Positions 56,248 to 64,000 of a stretch of 64,000 nt of DNA are shown here, one piece after another. The notes under the pieces were generated by a model, which saw only the letters and a program-made list of their open reading frames with translations, was not told the DNA's origin and did not search any database. The DNA comes from an uncultured Paracoccaceae bacterium (GTDB lineage Bacteria; Pseudomonadota; Alphaproteobacteria; Rhodobacterales; Rhodobacteraceae). Numbering within the stretch: position 1 is the stretch's first letter; the number at the start of each line of letters is the position of its first letter. Location of the stretch: contig CANMEQ010000007.1 in NCBI GenBank assembly GCA_947497065.1, forward strand, positions 1 to 64,000, in the 5' to 3' direction. The translations under genes were made by a program, and so were the position numbers.

Positions 56248-56325
56248 GGGCCATGCGCGTGGGCGGCGTTTGAGGGTGAGGGATGCTGGGCTATGTGTGG
56301 AGGGAAGCAGGAATGGAGGTCCGGT

Positions 56326-57300
56326 ATGGGACAGTTGGTTGACGGTGTTTGGCACGATGTTTGGTATGATACGAAATCCACCGGTGGGGCGTTTAAGCGC
56401 ACGACGGCGGCGTTTCGCAATTGGGTTACGGCGGATGGGGCGGCGGGGCCGTCTGGTGAGGCTGGGTTCGCGGCAGCGTCTGGGCGGTATCATTTGTATG
56501 TGGCGAATGCCTGTCCGTGGGCGCACCGCACGATGGTGTTTCGCGCGCTGAAGGGGTTGGAGGCGCATATTTCGGTGAGCGTGGTGCACCCTGATATGCT
56601 GTCAGACGGGTGGACGTTTGAGACGGATGACCATGGGGCGACGGGGGATACCTTGTACGGGTTGCCGTTTGCGCGCGATGTGTATTTGAAAGCGGACCCG
56701 AGCGTGAGCGGGCGGGTGACCGTGCCTATTTTGTGGGACAAAGAGCGCGAGACGATTGTGAGTAACGAGAGCTCGGAAATCATTCGCATGTTCAATTCCG
56801 CGTTCAACGGGATCACGGGAAACACCGATGACTATTGGCCCGAAGAGATGCGCGACGACATCCAAGAGGTGAACACGCGGGTGTATTCGACGGTGAACAA
56901 CGGCGTGTACAAGGCTGGATTTGCGACGACGCAAGAGGCCTATGACGCGGCTGTTGGGCCCCTATTTGACAGTTTGGACTGGTTGGAGGAGCGGCTGGGC
57001 CAAGGGCGGTATCTGATGGGGGATCGGTTGACCGAGGCCGATTGGCGATTGTGGACCACGTTGGTGCGGTTTGATGCGGTGTATCATTTGCATTTCAAAT
57101 GTAACCGCAAACGGATTGTGGATTACCCCAACCTCTGGGCGTTCACGCGGGAGCTGTATCAGGTGCCCGGTGTGGCCGAGACCGTGAACATGGACCACAT
57201 CGTGCGCCACTATCACTACAGCCACGACACGATTAACCCCAACCGGATCATACCGATCAATCCGGTGTTGGACTTTGATGCCCCCCATGGACGGGGGTGA
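56326..57300 (+). CDS. Glutathionyl-hydroquinone reductase
   Basis: A 324-residue Xi-class glutathione transferase (YqjG/EcM type) that reduces glutathionyl-hydroquinones. The catalytic Cys is in NACPWAHRTM near residue 52; SNESSEIIRMFN is the GSH-binding Ser motif, and the family features YDTKSTGG and HYHYSHDTINPNRIIP are present. I use the ATG at 56326 after GGAGGTCC; the upstream in-frame codons look non-coding. It probably serves quinone detoxification. Confidence 0.92.
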   Translation: MGQLVDGVWHDVWYDTKSTGGAFKRTTAAFRNWVTADGAAGPSGEAGFAAASGRYHLYVANACPWAHRTMVFRALKGLEAHISVSVVHPDMLSDGWTFETDDHGATGDTLYGLPFARDVYLKADPSVSGRVTVPILWDKERETIVSNESSEIIRMFNSAFNGITGNTDDYWPEEMRDDIQEVNTRVYSTVNNGVYKAGFATTQEAYDAAVGPLFDSLDWLEERLGQGRYLMGDRLTEADWRLWTTLVRFDAVYHLHFKCNRKRIVDYPNLWAFTRELYQVPGVAETVNMDHIVRHYHYSHDTINPNRIIPINPVLDFDAPHGRG

Positions 57301-57366
57301 CAGGACCTAGACGCGCGGTTTGATTTTCGGTCAAGGTAGTGCCGTGGACGACAAAGGATCTTGGAC

Positions 57367-57915
57367 ATGAAAACCGCGTTGGTCATCATCGATATGCAAA
57401 TGATGATGCAGGACCGCATGGAGGGGGGACGTGATTTTGTATCCCCCGACGCGCCACAAAACGTTGCCGCGCTGGCGGCGTATTTTCGTGCGCAAGGACA
57501 CACGGTTGCCCATGTGCGGCACTGCGACGACACCAAAGGGTCGCCGCTTCATCCTGAAGCGACGGGATATCCACCGATGGCCTGCGCGGTTGAGAAAGAG
57601 GGCGAGCCGGTTTTCATCAAAACGACTTCCTCTGCCTTTGCGTCGACCGACCTTGAAACCTGGCTCCGCTCGATTGGTGTGACGGACATTGTGGTCGCGG
57701 GTGCCGTTGCCAGTTTTTGTGTGAATTCCACGGTGCGGACCGGCTGTGATCTTGGGTTCAACATGCATCTGGTGCGCGACGCTGTGATTGAGTTTGACCT
57801 GCCGCAGGCGGGGCTTGGCGCGGCGCAGATTTTTGACGTGACTTTGGGGTTACTCGAGGCGGATTTTGCGACGATCGTGACCACCGCGGAGGTGGTGGAG
57901 GGCAAGGCCCCCTAG
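57367..57915 (+). CDS. Cysteine hydrolase (isochorismatase-like)
   Basis: A 182-residue isochorismatase-fold hydrolase. The catalytic Asp is in ALVIIDMQ, the Lys in FIKTTSSAF, and the Cys in GAVASFCVNSTVR. Such enzymes hydrolyse amides such as nicotinamide or N-carbamoyl compounds; the substrate is unknown. The ATG at 57367 has AAAGGA upstream. A strong terminator follows. Confidence 0.9.
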   Translation: MKTALVIIDMQMMMQDRMEGGRDFVSPDAPQNVAALAAYFRAQGHTVAHVRHCDDTKGSPLHPEATGYPPMACAVEKEGEPVFIKTTSSAFASTDLETWLRSIGVTDIVVAGAVASFCVNSTVRTGCDLGFNMHLVRDAVIEFDLPQAGLGAAQIFDVTLGLLEADFATIVTTAEVVEGKAP

Positions 57916-57977
57916 GCCTGCGGCGCGCGCGAACATTCGGATTGGTTAAGATGAAACGCGCTTCGCTGACGCGGTGA

Positions 57978-58006
57978 ACCCTTGGGCCGAGGTGTGGCCC
58001 AAGGGT
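57978..58006 (+). terminator. Intrinsic terminator after the cysteine hydrolase gene
   Basis: A perfect 11-bp stem (ACCCTTGGGCC with GGCCCAAGGGT) with a 7-base loop, then GTTTTT. It also separates the convergent carboxyspermidine dehydrogenase gene. Confidence 0.93.
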
Positions 58007-58017
58007 GTTTTTGACTG

Positions 58018-59259
58018 TTAGGCTTCGTTCCACGGGCGGTCGCCGTTTGCGTCTTTGACGCGGGTTGGCAGGCCGATGGTGTCGAGCAGGGTGAAGAGCG
58101 GCTTTGGGTCGAGCTCTTCGACGTTAACCATGGTGCCCGTGTCGTATGTGCCGGAGGCTACGAGCATTGCCATGGCCACGGGCGGGACGCCTGCGGTGTA
58201 GGAAATGCCTTGGCTTCCGACCTCGTTGAATGCGTCTTTGTGGTCTGCCACGTTGTAAACGAAGACCTCGACCTCTTCGCCGTTCTTGGTGCCTTTCACC
58301 AGATCACCGATGCAGGTTTTGCCGGTGTAGTTGGGGGCCAAGCTGGAGGGGTCTGGCAGGACGGCTTTGACCACTTTCAGGGGGACAACTTCGAGGCCTT
58401 CGGCGGTGGTTACGGGCTGTTCTGACAACAGGCCGAGGTTTTGCAAGACGCTGAAAACATTGATGTAGTGGTCGCCAAAGCCCATCCAAAACCGGATGTC
58501 GGCTTGGGGGTAGTTCACAGCGAGGGAGTGTACTTCGTCGTGGCCGGACATGTAGGCTTTTTGTTTGCCGACAACGGGCAGATCCCACTCGCGGCCAACC
58601 TCGAACATTTTGTTTTCTTGCCACGCGCCTTCTTGCCAGCTGTAGACGGTGCCGGTGAATTCGCGGAAGTTGATTTCGGGGTCGAAATTGGTGGAGAAAT
58701 ATTTGCCGTGGTTGCCGGCGTTGATGTCCACGATGTCGATCGAGGTGACCTCATCCATGAAATCATCGATGGCGAAACGGGCAAAGGCATTCACCATGCC
58801 TGGGTCGAAGCCTGCGCCCAAAATGGCCGTTACGCCAGCAGCGGCACAAGCGTCGCGGTGGCGCCATTCGTAGTTGCCGTACCAGGGCGGTGTTTCGCAG
58901 ATTTTTGCAGGGTCTTCGTGGATCGCCGTATCGATGTAGGCGGCGCCGGTTTGGATGCAGGCCTGCAGCACGGTCATGTTTACGAAGGGCGAGCCCACGT
59001 TGATGACGATCTGGGCACCGGTTGAGGTGATCAGGTCGGCGACGGCTTTTGTGTCCATGCCGTCGATGGTGTGGGCGTCGAACACACCGTCTTGTTTCAT
59101 CGCGGATTTTTCGTGGACCGATGCGATGATCGCCTCGCATTTGGAGCGGGTGCGGCTGGCGATGTGCAGATCGCCCAGCACGTCATTGTTTTGCGCACAT
59201 TTATGCGCGACCACCTGAGCGACACCACCGGCGCCAATGATGAGAACATTGCGTTTCAT
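58018..59259 (-). CDS. Carboxy(nor)spermidine dehydrogenase (saccharopine-dehydrogenase family)
   Basis: A 413-residue enzyme that joins aspartate semialdehyde with putrescine or diaminopropane reductively to give carboxyspermidine or carboxynorspermidine. The Rossmann motif LIIGAGGVAQVVAHKCAQ is at 6-22; INVGSPFVNMTVLQACI and GAGFDPGMVNAFARF are family-typical. It sits 29 bases downstream of the decarboxylase gene, forming the two-step alternative spermidine route that avoids decarboxy-SAM. Confidence 0.92.
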   Translation of the reverse strand: MKRNVLIIGAGGVAQVVAHKCAQNNDVLGDLHIASRTRSKCEAIIASVHEKSAMKQDGVFDAHTIDGMDTKAVADLITSTGAQIVINVGSPFVNMTVLQACIQTGAAYIDTAIHEDPAKICETPPWYGNYEWRHRDACAAAGVTAILGAGFDPGMVNAFARFAIDDFMDEVTSIDIVDINAGNHGKYFSTNFDPEINFREFTGTVYSWQEGAWQENKMFEVGREWDLPVVGKQKAYMSGHDEVHSLAVNYPQADIRFWMGFGDHYINVFSVLQNLGLLSEQPVTTAEGLEVVPLKVVKAVLPDPSSLAPNYTGKTCIGDLVKGTKNGEEVEVFVYNVADHKDAFNEVGSQGISYTAGVPPVAMAMLVASGTYDTGTMVNVEELDPKPLFTLLDTIGLPTRVKDANGDRPWNEA

Positions 59260-59288
59260 GAAATCAAGAGACCTTTTTTGAGTGCAGT

Positions 59289-60383
59289 TTAAGATAATGC
59301 CGCGGCAAAATCATCGTAGTTGAAATCGCGGACCGGGGTGATGGTTCCGTCGAGTTCGCGGATCGCGATGGAGGGCATTTTCACGCCGTTGAACCAGTTT
59401 TTCTTGACCATTGTGTAGCCTGCCGCGTCTTCGAAGGACAGGCGGTCGCCCGGTTGCAGGGGGGTGGCGAATTGGAATTCACCGAAAATATCGCCAGCGA
59501 GGCAGGATTTGCCGCAGATCATCCAGCTGTGGGGGCCCGTGTCGGGCGCGAGCTTGGCGGGCTCGCGGTAGATCAGCAGATCAAGCATGTGGGCTTCGAT
59601 AGAGCTGTCGACGATGGCGAGGTTTTTGCCGTTGAACATGGTGTCGAGCACGGTGACTTCGAGGGTGGCGGCGCCTGTGATCGCGGCTTCGCCCGGCTCG
59701 AGGTAGACCTGCACACCGTAGGTTTCGGCGAAGGTTTTGAGGCGGGCGGCAAAGGCGGCGAGCGGATAGTCGGGGCCGGTGAAGTGGATGCCGCCGCCCA
59801 GGCTGATCCAGTCCATTTTATGGATCACGGTGCCGAAACGGGTTTCGATCAGGGTGAGCATTTCGTCAAAGCGCTCGAAGCTGTCGTTTTCGCAGTTGTT
59901 GTGAAACATCAGGCCGCTGATTTGGTCGGCTATGGCATCGATATCGGCGGGGTCGTGTTCGCCCAAACGGCTGAAGGGGCGGGCCGGGTCTGCGAGGTCG
60001 AAGTCGGAGGTGGAGACGCCCGGGTTGACCCGCAGGCCGCGGATGTGGCCGCTGGCCTGCGGGGCGAATTTGGTGAGTTGGCCGATGGAGTTGAAGATAA
60101 TTTTGTCGCTGCAGGCCAAGACCTCTTCGATTTCGTGGTCGGCGTAGGCCACGGAATAGGCGTGGGTTTCGCCGGGGAATTTTTCGTGCCCCAAGCGGAC
60201 TTCGTAGAGGGAAGAAGAGGTGGAGCCGTCCATGTATTGGGCCATGAAATCAAACACCGACCACGTGGCAAAACATTTCAGCGCCAGAAGCGATTTGGCG
60301 CCGGAGTTTTCGCGCAACCATGCGATTTTTTCGAGGTTCGCGCGCAGTTTGGTTTTGTCGATCAGGTAATAGGGGGTTTGCAC
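59289..60383 (-). CDS. nspC: Carboxynorspermidine/carboxyspermidine decarboxylase
   Basis: A 364-residue PLP alanine-racemase-fold decarboxylase. The PLP Lys is in SLLALKCFATW near residue 44; MFHNNCEND and GGGIHFTGPDYP follow, and the C-terminal CGKSCLAGDIFGEF has the active-site Cys with the Asp. The start is GTG at 60383 (opening MQTPYYLIDKTKLRANL); the frame is open upstream but with no ATG nearby and non-coding content. With the gene downstream it makes spermidine. Confidence 0.9.
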   Translation of the reverse strand: MQTPYYLIDKTKLRANLEKIAWLRENSGAKSLLALKCFATWSVFDFMAQYMDGSTSSSLYEVRLGHEKFPGETHAYSVAYADHEIEEVLACSDKIIFNSIGQLTKFAPQASGHIRGLRVNPGVSTSDFDLADPARPFSRLGEHDPADIDAIADQISGLMFHNNCENDSFERFDEMLTLIETRFGTVIHKMDWISLGGGIHFTGPDYPLAAFAARLKTFAETYGVQVYLEPGEAAITGAATLEVTVLDTMFNGKNLAIVDSSIEAHMLDLLIYREPAKLAPDTGPHSWMICGKSCLAGDIFGEFQFATPLQPGDRLSFEDAAGYTMVKKNWFNGVKMPSIAIRELDGTITPVRDFNYDDFAAALS

Positions 60384-60527
60384 GGCTGAGGCTTTCTGCT
60401 GGGCGGGTTTGATGGGGGGCGTTTGCCACGGTTTGCGGTTTTGGCGCAAGGGTTCACGATGCGTCGAATGGTCTTGCCCCTGCCCTGCAAATCCGCTTTG
60501 AAAGGTGGATGAATTAAGGGGGCTGCT

Positions 60528-60899
60528 ATGACCACATGGATTACCGTTTGCGACACGTGCAAGCGTGCGGATTGGGATGCGGCGGAAGGCCTGCCGACGG
60601 ATGGAGAGACCTTGGCCGAATTGGTTGAGGCGGCTGCAACGGGTGCCGAGGACGTCCGCACCCGCCGCGTGTCTTGCACGATGGGCTGTGATCGGGCCGT
60701 CAATATTACCGTGCAGGCGAAGGATAAGATCAACTACTCGCTGGGCACCTTTGAGGCCACACAAGGCGACGCTGAGGCCATCGTGGAGTATGCCGCAAAA
60801 CACGCCGCAAGCGAGACGGGGCAAGTGCCCTACCGGGAGTGGCCACAGGGCGTGAAGGGGCATTTTGTGTCGCGCCACCAGCCGCTGCCTGAGGAATGA
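60528..60899 (+). CDS. DUF1636 (thioredoxin-like ferredoxin-type) protein
   Basis: A 123-residue protein with Cys in TVCDTCKRADW near residue 8 and VSCTMGCDRA near 49, a pattern like thioredoxin-fold 2Fe-2S ferredoxins. The family is known as DUF1636 and often neighbours cobalamin genes; its role is unknown. Here it overlaps cobC (ATGA). It might give electrons to a cob enzyme; that is inference. Confidence 0.85.
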   Translation: MTTWITVCDTCKRADWDAAEGLPTDGETLAELVEAAATGAEDVRTRRVSCTMGCDRAVNITVQAKDKINYSLGTFEATQGDAEAIVEYAAKHAASETGQVPYREWPQGVKGHFVSRHQPLPEE

Positions 60900-61819
60900 G
60901 TAAACGCGACCATGGGGGCGGGCTGGATGCGGCGGTTGCCACCTATGGCGGTGCACGTGCCGATTGGCTGGATTTGAGCACGGGGATCAATCCGCTGCCC
61001 TATCCGGTGGGCGATGTTTCGCAAGAGGCCTGGACCGCCCTGCCCGATGCGGGCGCGATGGACCGGTTGCTGGATGCGGCGCGGTCGTTTTGGGCTGTGC
61101 CTGAGGGGGCGGAGATTGTGGCGGCCAATGGCGCGTCGGCGTTGATTGCGGCGATGCCACACGTATGGGGCGGCACGCGTGCGGTGATTGCGGGGCCTAC
61201 GTACAACGAACATGCGGCGGCCTTTGCGGCCAATGGCTGGGACGTTGTGGACCAAAGGCGCGGTGATGTGCAGGTTGTTGTGCATCCAAATAACCCCGAT
61301 GGGCGGGTTTGGTCGCCAGAGCAGCTGCACGGACCTTGCGTGATTGATGAGAGTTTTGCCGATGTGATGCCTGCGGCGAGCATGGTGGAGCAGGCAGTGC
61401 AGGCTGACCGGATTGTGCTGAAGAGTTTTGGCAAGTTTTGGGGTTTGGCCGGGGCGCGTTTAGGCTTTGCCATATGTGCGCCGGAGGTAGCGCAGCGGTT
61501 GCGGGATCAGATTGGGCCGTGGGCTGTGGGCGGGCCGGCGTTGGAGATTGGCGCGCGAGCGTTGCGGGATGTGACGTGGGCGGAGGCCACGCGGGACCGG
61601 TTGGCGGCGGATGCGGCGCGGTTGGATGATTTGGTCGGTTGGGACTTGGTCGGCGGGACGGATTTGTTTCGCACCTATGAGGTGCCTGATGCGGCGGCGG
61701 TGCAGGACAAGTTGGCGCGCGGGCATGTGTGGTCGCGGGTGTTTCCCTATTCGAAAACATGGATCCGGCTGGGCCTTCCTGCGCCTGATCGGTGGGACCA
61801 ATTGGAGGCGGCCCTATGA
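60896..61819 (+). CDS. cobC: Threonine-phosphate decarboxylase (aminopropanol phosphate synthesis)
   Basis: A 307-residue PLP enzyme of the aminotransferase I fold that makes (R)-1-amino-2-propanol phosphate for the cobalamin lower-ligand arm. The PLP Lys is in IVLKSFGKFWGLAGARLGF; DWLDLSTGINPLPYP and HPNNPDGRVW are typical. The stop overlaps cbiB (ATGA). CobC and CbiB act in consecutive steps. Confidence 0.92.
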   Translation: MSKRDHGGGLDAAVATYGGARADWLDLSTGINPLPYPVGDVSQEAWTALPDAGAMDRLLDAARSFWAVPEGAEIVAANGASALIAAMPHVWGGTRAVIAGPTYNEHAAAFAANGWDVVDQRRGDVQVVVHPNNPDGRVWSPEQLHGPCVIDESFADVMPAASMVEQAVQADRIVLKSFGKFWGLAGARLGFAICAPEVAQRLRDQIGPWAVGGPALEIGARALRDVTWAEATRDRLAADAARLDDLVGWDLVGGTDLFRTYEVPDAAAVQDKLARGHVWSRVFPYSKTWIRLGLPAPDRWDQLEAAL

Positions 61820-62724
61820 TCGCGGTGGCCTGCGCCATGGTTTTGGATGCGCTGTTGGGCGAGCCGAAGTGGCTGTGGGATCGCCTGCCCCATCCGGCGG
61901 TGGTGATGGGGCGTGGCGTGGGCGCGTTGGAGCGGCGGTTGAACACCCGCACGCGGGCCAACGGTGTTGTGACGGTCTGTATTTTGGTGGTGGTCGCGGC
62001 CTGTTTGGGATTGGTTTTGATGGCCCTGCCCGGATGGGGAGCCGAGGTGATTTTAGGGGCCATGTTGTTGGCGCAAAAATCACTGGTGCAGCATGTGCAG
62101 GCCGTGGGGGATGCTTTGCGATTATCGCTGGGTGATGCACGACGCGCGGTGGCGATGATTGTGGGCCGTGATGTGTCGGCGTTGGATGAGGCGGGAGTTG
62201 CACGTTCGGCCATTGAAAGTGCGGCGGAAAACCTCAGCGACGGGGTGATTGCGCCTGTGTTTTGGTTTGCCGTTGCCGGATTGCCCGGGCTGCTTGTGTA
62301 CAAGGTGGTGAACACTGCCGACAGCATGATTGGCTATCGCACCGAGCGCTACGAGAATTTTGGCTGGGCCGCCGCGAAACTGGATGACGTTTTGAATTGG
62401 GTGCCCGCGCGGATTACGGCCCTGTTGATATGGGCGCTGGGGCCTGTGCGCGCGCCTCTTCGGGCGATTGCGGCGGATGCAGCGCTACACCGGTCGCCCA
62501 ATGCGGGCTGGCCTGAGGCCGCGATTGCGCCGGGTTTGGGTGTCGCGCTGTCGGGGCCGCGCAGCTACGAGGGTGTGATGCAGGATTTCCCTTGGGTTTA
62601 TGCGGCAGGGCGCAAAGATGCTGGGCCGGACGACATTGATCAGGCGGTGCGCCGTCTTTGGGGCGTGTGGGGATTGACGCTGATTGGTGTCGTGAGCGTG
62701 GGACTGGTGTTTGCACTGCTGTGA
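61816..62724 (+). CDS. cbiB: Adenosylcobinamide-phosphate synthase
   Basis: A 302-residue membrane enzyme (CbiB; CobD in Pseudomonas naming) that attaches aminopropanol phosphate to adenosylcobyric acid. It has LLGEPKWLWDRLPHPAVVMGR near residue 11 (seen as EPKWLWDRLPHPAVVMG), SAAENLSDGVIAPVFWF and YKVVNTADSMIGYR, with four to five helices. The ATG at 61816 overlaps the cobC stop. Confidence 0.93.
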   Translation: MIAVACAMVLDALLGEPKWLWDRLPHPAVVMGRGVGALERRLNTRTRANGVVTVCILVVVAACLGLVLMALPGWGAEVILGAMLLAQKSLVQHVQAVGDALRLSLGDARRAVAMIVGRDVSALDEAGVARSAIESAAENLSDGVIAPVFWFAVAGLPGLLVYKVVNTADSMIGYRTERYENFGWAAAKLDDVLNWVPARITALLIWALGPVRAPLRAIAADAALHRSPNAGWPEAAIAPGLGVALSGPRSYEGVMQDFPWVYAAGRKDAGPDDIDQAVRRLWGVWGLTLIGVVSVGLVFALL

Positions 62725-62762
62725 GGCTGGGTTAGGGTGCTGGCAACATTGAAGGAGACCCT

Positions 62763-63926
62763 ATGCTGAAATCTGTTGTGTTCGCGTTGTCTGTTTTGGC
62801 GGCGCCGGTGGCTGCGCAAGGGTGCGGCGGGTCGTGGGGCGCGTTTCAAGAGGGGCTGGTTGCGGAGGCGGCTTCGCACGGGATTTCCGAGAGCACGGCA
62901 CGCGGGTTTTTGGCCGGGGCGCGGCAAGATCAGGCGGTGTTGCAGGCGGACCGTGCGCAGGGTGTGTTTCAACGGGATTTCATTGATTTTTCACGGCGGT
63001 TGATTTCGACCAACCGGATTGAGAATGCCCGTGCGCAGGCCAGCCGGCAGGATGCGATATTTGATCGGATCGAGGCGGAGATGGGGATTCCGCGGGCTGT
63101 TTTGCTGGCGTTTTGGGCGTTCGAGACGGATTTCGGGGCGTTTCAAGGGGATTTCAACACGCGCGATGCGTTGGTGACACTGGCCCATGATTGCAGGCGG
63201 CCTGAGCTGTTTCGCCCGCAGATTTTCTCGGCGATGGAGCTGTTTGCGCGCGGCGATATGAACCCTGCGACCACCACGGGCGCTTGGGCTGGTGAGATTG
63301 GCATGGTACAGATGCTGCCCGGCGATATCATTGAAAATGGTCGTGACGGAGATGGGGATGGGCAGGTGTCGTTGAAGACATCGGCGCCCGATGCGTTGTT
63401 GTCGGGGGCGTCTGTTTTGGCGTCTTTGGGGTGGGTGCCGAACCAGCCGTGGCTGCAAGAGGTGACGGTGCCGGACCAGATGGATTGGGCTTTGTCCGGC
63501 ACGCAGACCAAATTGCCGAGTGCCGATTGGGCGCGCTTGGGCGTGCGGGCGCGGTCGGGTGGGTTGCCGGATTTGCCTGCGTCGTTGATTTTGCCCATGG
63601 GGCGCAACGGGCCTGCGTTTTTGACCTATCCGAATTTCGATGTGTATTTCGAGTGGAACCAGTCGTTCGTCTATGTGTTGACGGCGGCCTATTTCGGCAC
63701 GCGGATCGCCGGTGCACCGGTTTATAACGCGGGCAATCCGGAGCCGGGGTTGAGCGGTGCGCAGGTACAGGAACTGCAGCGCAAGTTGGAGGCACGTGGG
63801 CATGATGTGGGCGGGGCCGATGGCATTATCGGCGCCCGCACGCGGGTTGCCATTCAGGCGGAACAGCAACGTTTGGGGATGCCTGCAGATGCATGGCCTA
63901 CGCCCGCGCTGTTGGGCGCATTGTGA
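62763..63926 (+). CDS. Lytic murein transglycosylase (MltB type) with C-terminal peptidoglycan-binding domain
   Basis: A 387-residue secreted enzyme with a signal peptide (cleavage about residue 17, PVAAQG). The catalytic Glu is in FWAFETDFGAFQGDF near residue 122, with EIGMVQMLPGDI and DGDGQVSLKTSAPDALLSGASVL typical of MltB relatives. The last ~70 residues form a PG_binding_1 domain (LSGAQVQELQRKLEARG through IIGARTRVAIQ). It cleaves glycan strands to 1,6-anhydro products in the periplasm. Confidence 0.93.
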   Translation: MLKSVVFALSVLAAPVAAQGCGGSWGAFQEGLVAEAASHGISESTARGFLAGARQDQAVLQADRAQGVFQRDFIDFSRRLISTNRIENARAQASRQDAIFDRIEAEMGIPRAVLLAFWAFETDFGAFQGDFNTRDALVTLAHDCRRPELFRPQIFSAMELFARGDMNPATTTGAWAGEIGMVQMLPGDIIENGRDGDGDGQVSLKTSAPDALLSGASVLASLGWVPNQPWLQEVTVPDQMDWALSGTQTKLPSADWARLGVRARSGGLPDLPASLILPMGRNGPAFLTYPNFDVYFEWNQSFVYVLTAAYFGTRIAGAPVYNAGNPEPGLSGAQVQELQRKLEARGHDVGGADGIIGARTRVAIQAEQQRLGMPADAWPTPALLGAL

Positions 63927-64000
63927 TGGAGTGGGGCATTTGCACCACTGCGAAGGCCCCCCTGCCCCAATTGCTGGCCTTTGTGGCGTGGCACAAACAT
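63926..64000 (+). CDS. Start of a possible glycosyltransferase, cut by the right edge
   Basis: An ATG at 63926 overlaps the preceding stop (TGATG) and opens a frame of 25 codons to the edge, beginning MEWGICTTAKAPLPQLLAFV. The TTAKAP-x-x-x-LLAF-x-x-x-H pattern resembles the start of family 2/92-like glycosyltransferases common in this group, but 25 residues are too few to be sure. Confidence 0.5.
   Translation, partial: MEWGICTTAKAPLPQLLAFVAWHKH

Noticed and set aside
56029-56325. Possible cobalamin riboswitch before the cob operon
   Set aside because: Only a GGAGACC fragment resembles part of the B12 box; the expected GCAACTG-like core and the full box are absent in this gap and also in 60384-60527.
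60384-60956. Longer nspC reading frame starting at 60956
   Set aside because: The upstream part runs antisense through the DUF1636 gene and has no homology to the decarboxylase family; the GTG at 60383 gives the normal length.

Overview
The window looks like the chromosome of a marine-type alphaproteobacterium of the Rhodobacteraceae (Roseobacter group). The evidence is gene order and family content, not a database search: a ChvI-ChvG-HprK-RapZ-EIIA-HPr block next to pckA, a (2S)-methylsuccinyl-CoA dehydrogenase of the ethylmalonyl-CoA pathway, a lepB-rnc-era-recO operon, a carboxyspermidine-type polyamine pair, an oxygen-tolerant style cobalamin cluster, and several small families I associate with this family of bacteria (DUF6473, DUF1491, DUF3859, DUF6732). 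The DNA is GC-rich and densely coded, with many 4-base stop/start overlaps. I found no rRNA, tRNA, CRISPR array, insertion sequence, integrase or prophage gene.

Layout. 1-5.9 kb (minus): the start of tuf, a lipoprotein, an M48 protease, a DUF898 membrane protein and parC. 6-13 kb: an SH3 protein, an SDR, a twin-TM protein, the cobalamin adenosyltransferase, etfBA, DUF6473, 3-hydroxybutyryl-CoA dehydrogenase and an EamA exporter. 13-20.5 kb: an acyltransferase, then the regulatory PTS plus ChvIG module (minus), divergent from pckA (plus); tandem 20-bp repeats lie upstream of pckA. 20.5-24 kb: DUF3859, TauE, methylsuccinyl-CoA dehydrogenase and a META lipoprotein. 24-29.5 kb (minus): a tightly overlapping operon Dabb-hypothetical-LysE-acpS-lepB-rnc-era-DUF1491-recO. 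29.7-37 kb: a dienelactone-hydrolase-like protein and a tripartite tricarboxylate transporter (tctCBA), divergent from its two-component system (tctDE) and an overlapping orphan binding-protein gene. 37-45.5 kb: pdxJ, DUF2062, rsh, rpoZ and folK (minus), then a NYN protein, ispH, DUF3429, a methyltransferase, rnhA and a TRIC-family protein (plus). 45.5-49 kb: fmt with two peptide-deformylase genes, one lacking the catalytic residues, and a C-S lyase. 49-56 kb (minus): DUF6732-cbiX-cobH-cobL-cobI-cbiG/cobJ-cobM. 56-60.4 kb: glutathionyl-hydroquinone reductase, cysteine hydrolase and the polyamine pair. 60.5-62.7 kb (plus): DUF1636-cobC-cbiB resumes cobalamin synthesis. The window ends with a lytic transglycosylase and the start of what may be a glycosyltransferase.

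How the parts work together. The PTS/ChvIG/pckA region couples a phosphorelay and envelope sensing to gluconeogenesis. The etf, hbd and mcd genes serve acyl-CoA and C2 metabolism. The cob genes and the adenosyltransferase supply adenosylcobalamin, which the ethylmalonyl-CoA pathway needs for its mutases. No obvious new defence or mobile system is present. The best leads are the catalytically degenerate deformylase paralogue, the CbiG-CobJ fusion, the CbiX with Cys motifs and a His-rich tail, the TctDE-linked orphan binding protein, and several perfect inverted repeats in regulatory gaps.
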